From positions 1 through 64,000 of the forward strand of contig NZ_ARXU01000015.1 in assembly GCF_000756655.1 (NCBI RefSeq): a DNA stretch of 64,000 bases, given 5' to 3'. How positions within the stretch are numbered: the first letter of the stretch is position 1; each line of letters starts with the position of its first letter. Below are positions 49,514-58,819 of the stretch, one piece after another. This DNA comes from Alcanivorax jadensis T9. GTDB lineage: Bacteria > Pseudomonadota > Gammaproteobacteria > Pseudomonadales > Alcanivoracaceae. The notes under the pieces were generated by a model that made no database searches, had not been told where the DNA came from, and was given only the letters and a program-made list of their open reading frames with translations. Both the position numbers and the translations under genes were made by a program.

Positions 49514-49918
49514 ATGGCCACACTTCACCCCCGTCTTGCTACTGATACCCGTGCCCTGGGCGAAACCGACTTGTGCTGGCTGCGCTGGATGAATGACCGG
49601 CGCTTTGCCTGGCTAATCGTGGTCCCCAAGCGTGACGGTCTGCGAGAATGGCATCACCTGCCGCTGGCGGACCAGCAGGCGCTGCTGCAGCAGGTCAATG
49701 GCCTGGCGGCGGAACTGGAGCGGGTGACCGGGGCGGACAAGATCAATCTTGGCGCTCTGGGAAATATGGTGCCGCAATTGCACGTCCATATCATTGCCCG
49801 CTTTGAGGGCGATCCCTGCTGGCCCGGTCCGGTCTGGGGGCAGGGCCAGCCCGAGCCCTGGGCAGAAGGGGAGGTGCCGGAGTGGCTGCAGGGGCTGACC
49901 ATCGCGGAGGAGGTCTAG
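49514..49918 (+). CDS. HIT-family protein
   Basis: A 134-residue histidine triad protein; QLHVHIIARF carries the nucleotide-binding HxHxx motif and WRL-type residues lie upstream. HIT proteins hydrolyse or transfer nucleotidyl groups. The third histidine of the classical triad is replaced by alanine (HVHIIA), as in a known bacterial subgroup. AAGGAG precedes the ATG. Confidence 0.85.
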   Translation: MATLHPRLATDTRALGETDLCWLRWMNDRRFAWLIVVPKRDGLREWHHLPLADQQALLQQVNGLAAELERVTGADKINLGALGNMVPQLHVHIIARFEGDPCWPGPVWGQGQPEPWAEGEVPEWLQGLTIAEEV

Positions 49919-49921
49919 CTT

Positions 49922-50116
49922 ATGGCGGGTCTGGTACCGGTGACCGTGCAATGTCCCCATTGCTGGGAGCCCATCGAGGTGCTGATTGATACGTCGGTGG
50001 CGGAGCAGGAATACGTGGAAGACTGTCAGGTGTGCTGCCAGCCGCTGTTGTTTACGGTGGCGGTGCCGTTCGACAGTGAGGAGCCGCAGGTGGATGTGCG
50101 GCCGGAGAATGAATAG
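49922..50116 (+). CDS. CPXCG-motif cysteine-rich protein
   Basis: A 64-residue zinc-ribbon-like protein with CPHCWEPIEV and DCQVCCQPL. It matches the short CPXCG cysteine-rich family common in Gammaproteobacteria (function unknown). It lies three bases after the HIT gene, so the two are cotranscribed. Confidence 0.85.
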   Translation: MAGLVPVTVQCPHCWEPIEVLIDTSVAEQEYVEDCQVCCQPLLFTVAVPFDSEEPQVDVRPENE

Positions 50117-50194
50117 CTCGGCCCTGTGAGGTTGGCTCGGCATCGCTGGCGGCGCGATAGCCAGGATCATGCTGTCCCGAGCTGTTTCGACGCC

Positions 50195-50338
50195 GCTGTA
50201 GGAGCTCCTCTTGAGGGGCGAACCACGCGTCAGCGTGGAAAACGCCCGCGGGCGATCAGGAGTATCAGGGCTTGACAGGTTCCATTGCTGGCCTGCCTCG
50301 CTACGCTCGGTTCGCCCCTCAAGAGGAGCTCCTACAGC
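50195..50338. repeat. REP-type inverted pair (REPIN-like)
   Basis: Perfect 30-bp inverted repeats (50195-50224 and 50309-50338) begin with GCTGTAGGAGCTCC, like Pseudomonas TGTAGGAGC REP sequences. Inside are hairpin CCACGC/GCGTGG (50223-50238) and palindrome CGCCCGCGGGCG (50243-50254). Such pairs are mobilised by RAYT transposases, none of which is in this window. It fills most of the 291-base gap 50117-50407. Confidence 0.8.
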
Positions 50339-50407
50339 AGCGTTGTAGAAAGTGTTTCACGGCGCTGGTTATCGCCCCGTCCGCGACGCTCCGTGGTGTA
50401 GTGGGTA

Positions 50408-50957
50408 TCAGCTGCCTTTGCGATCAATATGCCCCAGCTCCCGCTCCGGGCAGACCACATCCCGCACCCGTCGCTTCAACTCGGTAATGTCGGGAAAGCC
50501 GCCGTCGGTCTTGCGTTCCCAGACTGGCTGGCCATTGGCTTCGATGCTGAATACACCGCCGGTGCCTGGTTGCAGGGCCACTTCACTCAGTTCGTCGCTG
50601 GAGGTGGCCAGCAATTCCTGCGCGTACCAGGCGCTGCGCAGCAGCCAGTTGCACGGGGACCCCCTGCATAACTCCTTGCGTGCTCAGCGTGATCTGAAGT
50701 GCGCAGCTGTTGTTCTTTGTCGCGCAGGTAAGGGTGGCTCCCTTTTCAAGCGGCAAAGGGCAGCAGATGTGCGCTTCAGATCACGCCCTTCGGGGCTTCC
50801 AGGCTGGCCCGCACTCGTTGTTGCAATTTCTCGATGGATCGACACACGCCTTCAACATTGCGACTAGATTGCGAGCCAGCCTGAAAGCCTGAGCACGCAA
50901 GGAGTTATGCAGGGGGTCCCTGCTGCAGTAGTGAATGGCGACGCGGTTGCCTGGCAT
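50408..50957 (-). pseudogene. SelW-like (Rdx) redox protein, interrupted by a 265-bp element
   Basis: A SelT/SelW/SelH-type thioredoxin-like protein split in two. The start is at ATG 50957, overlapping the upstream lipoprotein stop as TGATG, and reads MPGNRVAIHYCS. The rest, CNWLLRSAWYAQELLAT onward to stop 50408, contains the conserved PGTGGVF, FPDITELKRRVRD and LGH segments. The element at 50656-50920 sits between the two cysteines. Removing exactly those bases gives in-frame HYCSTCNWLL, a normal CxxC protein of about 94 residues. Reading through the element meets a stop, so the gene is inactive unless the element is removed. Confidence 0.83.
50656..50920 (+). mobile_element. Three-stem palindromic element, copy 1
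   Basis: A 265-bp element with perfect 32-bp terminal inverted repeats (50656-50687 and 50889-50920). Inside are stem A (CGTGATCTGAAG 50688-50699 with 50774-50785) and stem B (CAGGCTGGC 50800-50808 with 50875-50883). Copy 2 at 52675-52931 is about 80 percent identical in the core, in opposite orientation. It lies in a SelW-like gene without target duplication. A 60-codon frame inside (50710-50892) is shared with copy 2 but does not look protein-selected. Confidence 0.82.
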
Positions 50958-51538
50958 CAGGGATTGTCGTTACCCGCCAGGAAGGACAGCATTTCCGGGT
51001 CCTTGAGCAGGCGGTTGATGGCGCCGCTGAGGATATCGTTGACCATCTGTTGATTGCGGCTGGCCGAGGGGGTCAGTGGCAGGTCGTGAACCACGCTGCT
51101 TTTGTAGGTGCCGGTGTGGAGCACGTCGTCGCGGCTGGCTTCGGCGAGCAGAGTCAGTGTCAGGGTGACTTCATTGACCACTGAGCCTTCTTCCGGGACA
51201 TAGTCCAGCTGTTCCAAGCGAACTTCCAGGCGAGTGGCATCGTCGCCGGGGTTGAAGGCATTGAAGCCCTGAGTCTGCAGCCCTTTGCGAATGGCATCTT
51301 CGACAGCGCTTTTCACATCATTGGCCGGGCGCACCAGGGCGGTGTTTTTATACACGCCGCCGCGGGTGCCGAAAGCTTCCTGGTCACGGGAATCCACCGC
51401 CAGAACCTGCACCGGCTGATTCTGTCCCACATTGGTGGCCTCCACATCGGCAACCGGTTTGACGTCAATCATCTGCGGGCTGAGGGCGCAGCCGGCAAAG
51501 GTGGCACTCAGGGCAAGAACTAACACAGCGCGTAACAT
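50957..51538 (-). CDS. YajG-family lipoprotein
   Basis: A 193-residue lipoprotein; the signal peptide ends TFAGC. The body resembles YajG (SPQMIDVKPV, QPVQVLAVDSRDQEAFGTRGGV, DLPLTPSASRNQQMVNDILSGAINRLLKDPEM). Its function is poorly known. AAGGAG precedes ATG 51538. Its TGATG stop/start overlap couples it to the SelW-like gene. Confidence 0.83.
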   Translation of the reverse strand: MLRAVLVLALSATFAGCALSPQMIDVKPVADVEATNVGQNQPVQVLAVDSRDQEAFGTRGGVYKNTALVRPANDVKSAVEDAIRKGLQTQGFNAFNPGDDATRLEVRLEQLDYVPEEGSVVNEVTLTLTLLAEASRDDVLHTGTYKSSVVHDLPLTPSASRNQQMVNDILSGAINRLLKDPEMLSFLAGNDNP

Positions 51539-51614
51539 GGGGACTCCTTGGTGGCAGGTTGAGCCAACACCCTGCGAAACGGTATCGCGTGCAGCGTGTT
51601 GCCTGTTGCGGTTT

Positions 51615-52586
51615 TCAATAGGTCCGCTTGAGAGATTCTTCCGCCAGGGCGAACAGCGTTTCCTTGTAAGGGGACGCCGGCACCGCAGCGATAGCGTCCA
51701 GGGCCAGGCGAGTATGCTCGGCGGCCTTGTCCACCGTATATTGCAGACCACCGCTGGCCTGAACGGTTTCAATAATATGTTGCAGATGGTCCAGGCCGCC
51801 ATTGCGGATGGCGTCCTTGATCAGCTTGGCCTGTTCCGGGCTGCCGTTGGCGATGGTATAGATCAGCGGCAGGGTCGGTTTGCCTTCGGCCAGGTCGTCG
51901 CCCACATTCTTGCCCAGCTCACTGGCTTCGCCCTGGTAGTCCAGCACATCGTCGATAAGCTGGAAGGCGATGCCCAGGTGGCGGCCATAGGCCGCGAAGG
52001 CGTCCACGAAGTCGGTGTTCTCGTCGGCACCCAGAACGGCGCCGGTTTCCGCCGCCGATTCAAACATCTTGGCGGTCTTGTGATGGATCACCCGCATGTA
52101 GTTTTCTTCGCTGGTGTTGGGGTCGCGCACATTGATCAGCTGCAGCACCTCGCCCTCGGAGATGGTATTGGTGCTCTGGGAGAAAATATCCAGCAACCGC
52201 GAGTGCCTGAGGCCCACCATCAGTTGCAGGGCGCGGGAAATCAGGAAATCGCCCACCAGGACGCTGGCAGCATTGCCCCATACGGCGTTGACCGTGGGGC
52301 GTCCGCGACGCAGGTTGGACTCATCCACCACATCATCGTGGAGCAGGGTCGCGGTATGCAGGAACTCGATGATGGCGGCCACATCCACATGGCGCTCGCC
52401 ATGATAGCCCGAGGCGCGGGCACAAAGGATGGACACCAGCGGGCGCAGGCGCTTGCCGCCGGACTGGACGATATAGTCCCCCACCTCGCGGATCAGCGGG
52501 ACATTGGAATCCAGGTGGTGATTGATAAACTGGTTCACCGCCGCGAAGTCATCTTCGACGACAGCATAAATGGCCTTGAAATCCAT
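51615..52586 (-). CDS. ispB: Octaprenyl diphosphate synthase
   Basis: A 323-residue polyprenyl synthase making the ubiquinone side chain. The two aspartate motifs are LLHDDVVDES (first DDxxD) and LIDDVLDYQ (second); GGKRLRPL and GEVLQL are also present. Conventional position opposite rplU-rpmA-obgE. No strong ribosome site was seen. Confidence 0.94.
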   Translation of the reverse strand: MDFKAIYAVVEDDFAAVNQFINHHLDSNVPLIREVGDYIVQSGGKRLRPLVSILCARASGYHGERHVDVAAIIEFLHTATLLHDDVVDESNLRRGRPTVNAVWGNAASVLVGDFLISRALQLMVGLRHSRLLDIFSQSTNTISEGEVLQLINVRDPNTSEENYMRVIHHKTAKMFESAAETGAVLGADENTDFVDAFAAYGRHLGIAFQLIDDVLDYQGEASELGKNVGDDLAEGKPTLPLIYTIANGSPEQAKLIKDAIRNGGLDHLQHIIETVQASGGLQYTVDKAAEHTRLALDAIAAVPASPYKETLFALAEESLKRTY

Positions 52587-52674
52587 GCACTTGTGTCCAG
52601 ACAGAAGGTGGGCGCAACAGCGGGCAATGCTAGCAGTGGCTGGCAGCTAGTCAAGGAAAGCCCATTCCTGGCAA

Positions 52675-52931
52675 GCTGCTGAAAAATCCCTTGCGTGCTC
52701 AGTCTTTCAGGCTGGCTCGTAATCTAGGCGAAATGCTGAAGGTGTGTGTCCACCCATCGAAACATTGCAACAACGAGTACGGGTCAGCCTGGAAGACCCG
52801 GAGGGCGCGGCCTGAAGCGCACATCTGCTGCGCCTTGCCTCTAGGAAAGGGGGCCACCCTGCCCGTCGAGACAAGACACAACAGCTGCACGCTTCAGACC
52901 ACGCTGAGCATGCAAGGGATTTTTCAGCAGC
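52675..52931 (-). mobile_element. Three-stem palindromic element, copy 2
   Basis: A 257-bp element with 28-bp terminal inverted repeats (52675-52702 and 52904-52931, one mismatch). The core is the reverse complement of copy 1. The inner 14 bases of the termini (CCTTGCGTGCTCAG) are shared with copy 1, but the outer halves are unrelated and still self-complementary. Stem A pairs 52886-52903 with 52806-52823. It is intergenic between ispB and rplU. Confidence 0.8.
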
Positions 52932-52967
52932 CTGCCTGAAGGCCGCGGCAGCGGGCAGAATCAGGGC

Positions 52968-52996
52968 TTGTTCAGGGGCGGCGTTTCACGTACACT
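52968..52996 (+). promoter_or_regulatory. Predicted sigma-70 promoter of rplU-rpmA
   Basis: TTGTTC (52968-52973), a 17-base spacer and TACACT (52991-52996), about 95 bases upstream of rplU. It lies just downstream of the palindromic element. Confidence 0.6.
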
Positions 52997-53090
52997 TCGC
53001 GACCCAATTTCATCCTCTGCCTGGCCTGCAAGTGACGATGCTTCTGAACTGGAGTCGTCCGCCTGAGTGGAGTCGTGCTGGAGCACATGC

Positions 53091-53402
53091 ATGTACGCAG
53101 TAATCAAAACCGGTGGCAAGCAGTATCGCGTTGAAGAAGGCGATGTTGTGCGCATCGAGAAAATTGAAGTGGCCACTGGCGAATCCGTGGATTTCGACCA
53201 GGTGCTGCTGGTTGCCAACGGCGATGACGTGAAAGTCGGTCAGCCGATGCTGGATGGCGCCAAGGTCACCGCTGAAGTGCTGGAGCAGGGTCGTCACAAG
53301 AAAATCAAGATTGTGAAGTTCCGTCGTCGCAAGCACTCCCGCAAGCAACAAGGTCATCGCCAGTGGTACACGGCGGTGAAAATCACCGGGATCCAGGGCT
53401 GA
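53091..53402 (+). CDS. rplU: 50S ribosomal protein L21
   Basis: A 103-residue L21 beginning [18 protein letters not shown], with [18 protein letters not shown] basic loop ([14 protein letters not shown]). GGAG lies before ATG 53091. It is cotranscribed with rpmA. Confidence 0.97.
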   Translation: MYAVIKTGGKQYRVEEGDVVRIEKIEVATGESVDFDQVLLVANGDDVKVGQPMLDGAKVTAEVLEQGRHKKIKIVKFRRRKHSRKQQGHRQWYTAVKITGIQG

Positions 53403-53432
53403 TCCTTAGACATTTGAAGAGAGGATTGAGAC

Positions 53433-53693
53433 ATGGCACATAAGAAAGCCGGTGGTAGTACTCGTAACGGTCGCGATTCGGAAAGTAAACGCCTTGGCGT
53501 AAAGCGCTTTGGCGGTCAATTGGTCAGCGCAGGCGAAATCATCGTTCGTCAGCGTGGCACCAAATTCCACGCTGGTGGTAACACCGGCATGGGCAAAGAC
53601 CACACCATCTTTGCCAAGGAAACCGGTCGCGTTAAGTTTGAAACCAAGGGTCCGCTGAGCCGCAAGTTTGTGGTGATCGAGCCCGTGGCCTGA
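53433..53693 (+). CDS. rpmA: 50S ribosomal protein L27
   Basis: An 86-residue L27 with the flexible N-terminus [15 protein letters not shown] that reaches the peptidyl transferase centre, and [13 protein letters not shown]. It begins without the cleavable extension found in Firmicutes. Confidence 0.97.
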   Translation: MAHKKAGGSTRNGRDSESKRLGVKRFGGQLVSAGEIIVRQRGTKFHAGGNTGMGKDHTIFAKETGRVKFETKGPLSRKFVVIEPVA

Positions 53694-53709
53694 TCCGCAA
53701 GGGTCGGTA

Positions 53710-53977
53710 AGAACCTGTTCGCGCTCTATACGCAGCAGCGTTGCCACTAAAAAAGCCGCCAGGCAAGGCGTGAACCGCAGGGCCTGACGGGTCAAGTTCA
53801 AGGTTCACAACACGGCATGGCGGCTTTTTTAGTGGCAACCCGAAGGGCCGGGCCCATTTTGCCGCCAGCCCGCGATTGCGCTTGCTTATGTAGAATGACT
53901 ACACGGCACAATCGCAATCACGACCTGGCGACAAAATTGACTCCGGCGCTGCTGCGTATAGAGCGCGAACAGGTTCT
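53710..53977. mobile_element. 268-bp palindromic element with two internal stems
   Basis: Perfect 31-bp terminal inverted repeats (53710-53740 and 53947-53977) enclose two stems. Stem 1 is a perfect 21-bp inverted repeat (53741-53761 and 53818-53838) containing an A6/T6 run, with an inner 7-bp stem at 53770-53776/53802-53808. Stem 2 pairs ATTTTG, GCCAG and GATTGCG (53856-53880) with CGCAATC, CTGGC and CAAAAT (53913-53937). It has the same plan as the element copies at 50.7 and 52.8 kb, but no sequence similarity was seen. Confidence 0.75.
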
Positions 53978-53980
53978 CAA

Positions 53981-54014
53981 AGCCCCGCGAGGCTCCTGCC
54001 CGCGGGGCTTTTTT
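53981..54014 (+). terminator. Terminator after rpmA
   Basis: AGCCCCGCG/CGCGGGGCT around an 11-base loop, followed by six T. It is positioned just after the palindromic element, so the rplU-rpmA transcript probably includes that element. Confidence 0.88.
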
Positions 54015-54078
54015 GTGTCAGGCTGCTTGCAAGCGGCGTGGGCAATAGCACGCGAACAGATCCAGGACATTGTGGTGA

Positions 54079-55317
<1,239 letters not shown>

Positions 55318-55340
55318 TCAAGCGTGACTAAGGAGTGGGT

Positions 55341-56453
55341 GTGGCGGACCGCCAGCGTTGGGTAATCAAGATAGGTAGTGCCCTGCTGACTAATGACGGC
55401 AAGGGGCTGGATTGTGCGTTGATGCAGTCCTGGGTGGACCGCATGGTGGCGCTGCGTGAGCAGGGCATCGAAGTGGTGATTGTGTCCTCTGGTGCCGTGG
55501 CGGAAGGAATGACCCGGCTGGGCTGGACCTCTCGTCCGGATTCCGTGCACGAGCTGCAGGCCGCTGCTGCGGTGGGCCAGATGGGGCTGGTGCAGGCTTG
55601 GGAGTCGCGCTTTCAGAAGCACAATTTGCACACCGCCCAGGTGCTGCTTACCCACGATGACTTGTCCGATCGCAAGCGCTATCTCAATGCCCGCTCCACG
55701 CTGCTGACCCTGCTGGGCTTTTCGGTGGTGCCGGTGGTGAACGAGAACGACACCGTTGTTACCGATGAAATCCGCTTTGGTGACAACGATACCCTGGCGG
55801 CTCTGGTGGCGAATCTGATCGAGGCGGACCGGCTGGTGATTCTCACCGACCAGGATGGACTCTTCGACGCCGACCCACGTAGCAATCCCCAGGCAGCATT
55901 GATCCGCGAGGCACGGGCGTCGGACCCGGATATTGCCCGAGTGGCTGGCGGTGGCGGATTATTGGGGCGTGGCGGCATGGCCACCAAGGTGCGTGCCGCC
56001 AAGCTGGCTGCCCGCTCCGGGGCGTCGACGACCATTGCCTCCGGGCGCAGCCCGCAGGTGTTGGCAGAGCTGGCCCAGGGGCAGGGGCCCGGCACCACAT
56101 TGTTGCCGGATACCTCGCCCATGAATGCCCGCAAGCAGTGGCTGGCCGGGCATCTGCAGATGCGTGGCCGTGTGGTGCTGGATGCCGGGGCGGTGCGCCG
56201 TATTCGTGATGGCGGTTCCAGCCTGCTGCCGGTGGGTGTGGTGGATGTGTTCGGCCAGTTCTCCCGTGGGGAAATGGTAGCCTGTGAAAGCGAGCAGGGC
56301 GAGCGTATCGGCTGTGGCCTGGCCAACTATGACGCTGCCGACGCACGCCGCATCTGTAGAAAGAAAAGTACCGAGATTGCCGATGTGCTGGGCTACATGA
56401 ATGAAGAGGAGCTGATCCACCGGGATAATATGGTGGTGTTCGACGTCGGCTGA
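55341..56453 (+). CDS. proB: Glutamate 5-kinase
   Basis: A 370-residue enzyme of proline synthesis (glutamate to glutamyl-5-phosphate). The kinase domain (1-255) shows [27 protein letters not shown] and [17 protein letters not shown]; a C-terminal PUA domain follows ([25 protein letters not shown]). I chose GTG 55341, five bases after AAGGAG; the GTG at 55335 overlaps that site. It lies 23 bases after obgE. Confidence 0.95.
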   Translation: MADRQRWVIKIGSALLTNDGKGLDCALMQSWVDRMVALREQGIEVVIVSSGAVAEGMTRLGWTSRPDSVHELQAAAAVGQMGLVQAWESRFQKHNLHTAQVLLTHDDLSDRKRYLNARSTLLTLLGFSVVPVVNENDTVVTDEIRFGDNDTLAALVANLIEADRLVILTDQDGLFDADPRSNPQAALIREARASDPDIARVAGGGGLLGRGGMATKVRAAKLAARSGASTTIASGRSPQVLAELAQGQGPGTTLLPDTSPMNARKQWLAGHLQMRGRVVLDAGAVRRIRDGGSSLLPVGVVDVFGQFSRGEMVACESEQGERIGCGLANYDAADARRICRKKSTEIADVLGYMNEEELIHRDNMVVFDVG

Positions 56454-56462
56454 TGTGGGAAG

Positions 56463-56550
56463 CGAGTCTCGAGTTTTCGAGTTTCGAGAAGCGAAAGGCA
56501 AAACAAAACCGGTTTGGCCCTTCGAAACTCGCTTCTCGCAACTCGTCACT
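56463..56550. repeat. CGAG/TTCGAA-rich degenerate repeat
   Basis: The proB-rpsT gap contains repeats of CGAGTTTCGAGAAGCGA and, in inverse form, TTCGAAACTCGCTTCTCG. Short CGAG-type extragenic repeats of this look are found in other marine Gammaproteobacteria. No gene is present. Confidence 0.45.
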
Positions 56551-56562
56551 GATTTCCAGGCA

Positions 56563-56591
56563 TAAAAAAACCGGCCAATGGCCGGTTTTTT
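56563..56591. terminator. Bidirectional terminator between proB and rpsT
   Basis: CCGGCC-AAT-GGCCGG, flanked by a run of A on the left and T on the right, so it can serve proB (+) and rpsT (-). Confidence 0.9.
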
Positions 56592-56609
56592 AACGCGAAC
56601 GCGTCAGAC

Positions 56610-56876
56610 TCAGGCAGCCATGGCCTTGATCTTGGCGTTCAGGCGGCTCTTGTGGCGAGCTGCCTTGTTCGGGTGAAACTTGCCCTTGCGGGTGGCTTTA
56701 TCCAGCACAGACACCGCCTGGGTATAAGCTTCCTGAGCGCTGCCTTGGTCGCCGGACGCAATAGCCGCGTTCACCTTTTTCAGGTATGTGCGCACCATGG
56801 AGCGCATCGCTGCGTTGTGCTGACGGCGGTTTTCCGCCTGACGCGCACGCTTGCGTGCTTGCGGTGAGTTAGCCAA
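56610..56876 (-). CDS. rpsT: 30S ribosomal protein S20
   Basis: An 88-residue S20 (MANSPQARKRARQAENRRQH). It starts with TTG at 56876, as E. coli rpsT does, where the weak UUG start is part of autoregulation. GGAG and AGGA lie upstream. Confidence 0.96.
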   Translation of the reverse strand: MANSPQARKRARQAENRRQHNAAMRSMVRTYLKKVNAAIASGDQGSAQEAYTQAVSVLDKATRKGKFHPNKAARHKSRLNAKIKAMAA

Positions 56877-57102
56877 GGTCCTGCTCCTATACTTTTAAAT
56901 TCGAAGGTCAAATTCGGGTTGTGACACTGGCCGCTGGGGCCGACCCTACCTGTTGTGATCAAAAAACACGCGGGTCATGGTCTAAAGACGCGCAACTATG
57001 CCGATCCGACGGCCCGATGTCAATGGGCTGTGGGGGCGGAAATCATCATTCTGGCGGTTTGGGCGACCTTTGTTTACTCTTGCCCGGTTTGCTGGAGGCA
57101 TC

Positions 57103-58668
57103 ATGACCGTACCCACAGAAAAGACCCCGAAAAAAGCCGGTTTAATGGCCTCCACCGCCCTGGTGGCGACCATGACCATGCTGTCACGGGTGCTCGGGCT
57201 GGTCCGGGATGTGGTGATCGCCCGTATGCTGGGGGCTTCCGCCGGGGCCGATGCCTTCTTCGTGGCCCTGAAAATCCCCAATTTTTTCCGTCGCCTGTTT
57301 GCCGAAGGGGCCTTTAACCAGGCGTTTGTGCCGGTGCTTAGCGAGTATCGTAGCAAAGGCAGCATGGCGGCCACCAAGCTGTTGGTGGACCGGGTGGCCG
57401 GCACCCTGGGAACCGTGGTGGCGTTGATCACGCTGGTGGGGATGCTGGCGGCGGCGGGGGTGGTGTGGTTGTTTGCTCCCGGTTTTGGCGATGATCCGGT
57501 GAAACGGGCGCTGACCGTGGAAATGCTGCGGCTGACCTTCCCCTATCTGTTCTTTATTTCCCTGACCGCCTTTGCCGGCGGCATTCTCAATTCCTGGAAC
57601 CGCTTTGCGGTGCCGGCCTTTACGCCGGTGCTGTTGAACCTGAGTCTGATCGGCTGCGCCCTGTTCCTGGCGCCGCAGTTTGCCGAAGATCGCATGGCGG
57701 TGGCGCTGGCCTGGGGGGTGCTGATCGCCGGGGTGGCGCAGCTGCTGTTCCAGTTGCCGTTCCTGGCGCGGTTGAACCTGATGCCGGTGCCGCGCATGGG
57801 CTGGTCGGATCCGGGGGTGCGCAAGATCATGACATTGATGATTCCGGCCCTGTTCGGGGCGTCGGTCTATCAGCTCAACTCCCTGGTCAATACGGTGCTG
57901 GCGTCACTGCTGGAAACCGGTTCGGTGACCTGGCTCTATTATACGGACCGGCTGATCGAGCTGCCGTTGGGCATTTTCGCGGTGGCCATTGGCACGGTGA
58001 TCCTGCCCAGCCTGTCCAGCAAACATGTGGATGCGTCCAGCGAGGCGTTTTCCCGTACTCTGGATTGGGCTATCCGCATGGTGCTGCTGATTGGTCTGCC
58101 GGCGGCGCTGGCGTTGGCAGTATTGGCCGAGCCGCTGCTGTCCACCCTGTTCCAGTACGGTGAATTCACTGCCTTTGATGTGGCGAAAACGGCGGAATCC
58201 CTGCGCGCTTACAGTACCGGCCTGTTGGCGGCCATGCTGATCAAGGTGCTGGCGCCAGGCTTCTATGCCCGTCAGGACACCCGCACCCCGGTGAAGATCG
58301 GTGTGATTGCCATGCTGGCGAATATGGCGTTCGGCGCCATGCTGGTGTGGGAGTGGCACCATGTGGGGCTGGCGACGGCCATGGCGCTGTCCGCCTGGCT
58401 TAATGCCGGGCTGTTGTATCTTGGGCTGCGTCGGGCCGGGGTTTATCAGCCGCTCAAGGGCTGGTTGTTACTCTGGGGGCGGATGGTGTTTGCTGGTATT
58501 GCCATGGCGGCGGTCACCTACTGGTTGTCGTTGCAGACCCAGGCCTGGACCGAGGCAGGTGTCTGGAACCGGGTCGGCTGGCTCAGCCTGATTGTCGCCT
58601 CCGGGCTGGCTATCTATGGCACCAGTCTGCTGGTATTGGGGTTGCGCCCCCGGCACTTGCGTCGCTAA
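57103..58668 (+). CDS. murJ: Lipid II flippase MurJ
   Basis: A 521-residue membrane protein with about 14 helices that flips lipid II across the inner membrane for peptidoglycan synthesis. Key segments are TMLSRVLGLVRDVVIARMLG, GADAFFVALKIPNFFRRLFAEGAFNQAFVPV (with essential arginines) and APGFYARQDTRTPV. GGAGG lies before ATG 57103. It starts the murJ-ribF-ileS-lspA-fkpB-ispH run. Confidence 0.95.
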   Translation: MTVPTEKTPKKAGLMASTALVATMTMLSRVLGLVRDVVIARMLGASAGADAFFVALKIPNFFRRLFAEGAFNQAFVPVLSEYRSKGSMAATKLLVDRVAGTLGTVVALITLVGMLAAAGVVWLFAPGFGDDPVKRALTVEMLRLTFPYLFFISLTAFAGGILNSWNRFAVPAFTPVLLNLSLIGCALFLAPQFAEDRMAVALAWGVLIAGVAQLLFQLPFLARLNLMPVPRMGWSDPGVRKIMTLMIPALFGASVYQLNSLVNTVLASLLETGSVTWLYYTDRLIELPLGIFAVAIGTVILPSLSSKHVDASSEAFSRTLDWAIRMVLLIGLPAALALAVLAEPLLSTLFQYGEFTAFDVAKTAESLRAYSTGLLAAMLIKVLAPGFYARQDTRTPVKIGVIAMLANMAFGAMLVWEWHHVGLATAMALSAWLNAGLLYLGLRRAGVYQPLKGWLLLWGRMVFAGIAMAAVTYWLSLQTQAWTEAGVWNRVGWLSLIVASGLAIYGTSLLVLGLRPRHLRR

Positions 58669-58819
58669 TTTCCGGCAAGAGGTGCAAAGGGCGTTGTCTT
58701 TACTCCCTGTGAGCACCATGTCTTTGGCGGTTAACCGTTTTTCCCGCCGGCAGGTCACGGGCGCATACAAAACCATCGACGAGCCTGTATAATCGGGCGT
58801 CTTTTGAGACGAGGATGAG

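Larger units (their letters stand above)
52587..53090. other. ispB-rplU intergenic region
   Basis: 504 bases without a convincing gene. They hold copy 2 of the three-stem element (52675-52931) and the rplU promoter (52968-52996). The short ORF at 52699-52890 (minus) is part of the element. Confidence 0.7.

Noticed and set aside
50352..50867. 171-codon plus-strand ORF over the REP pair, SelW-like gene and element
   Set aside because: It runs antisense through a recognisable gene and across an element boundary; no family motif.
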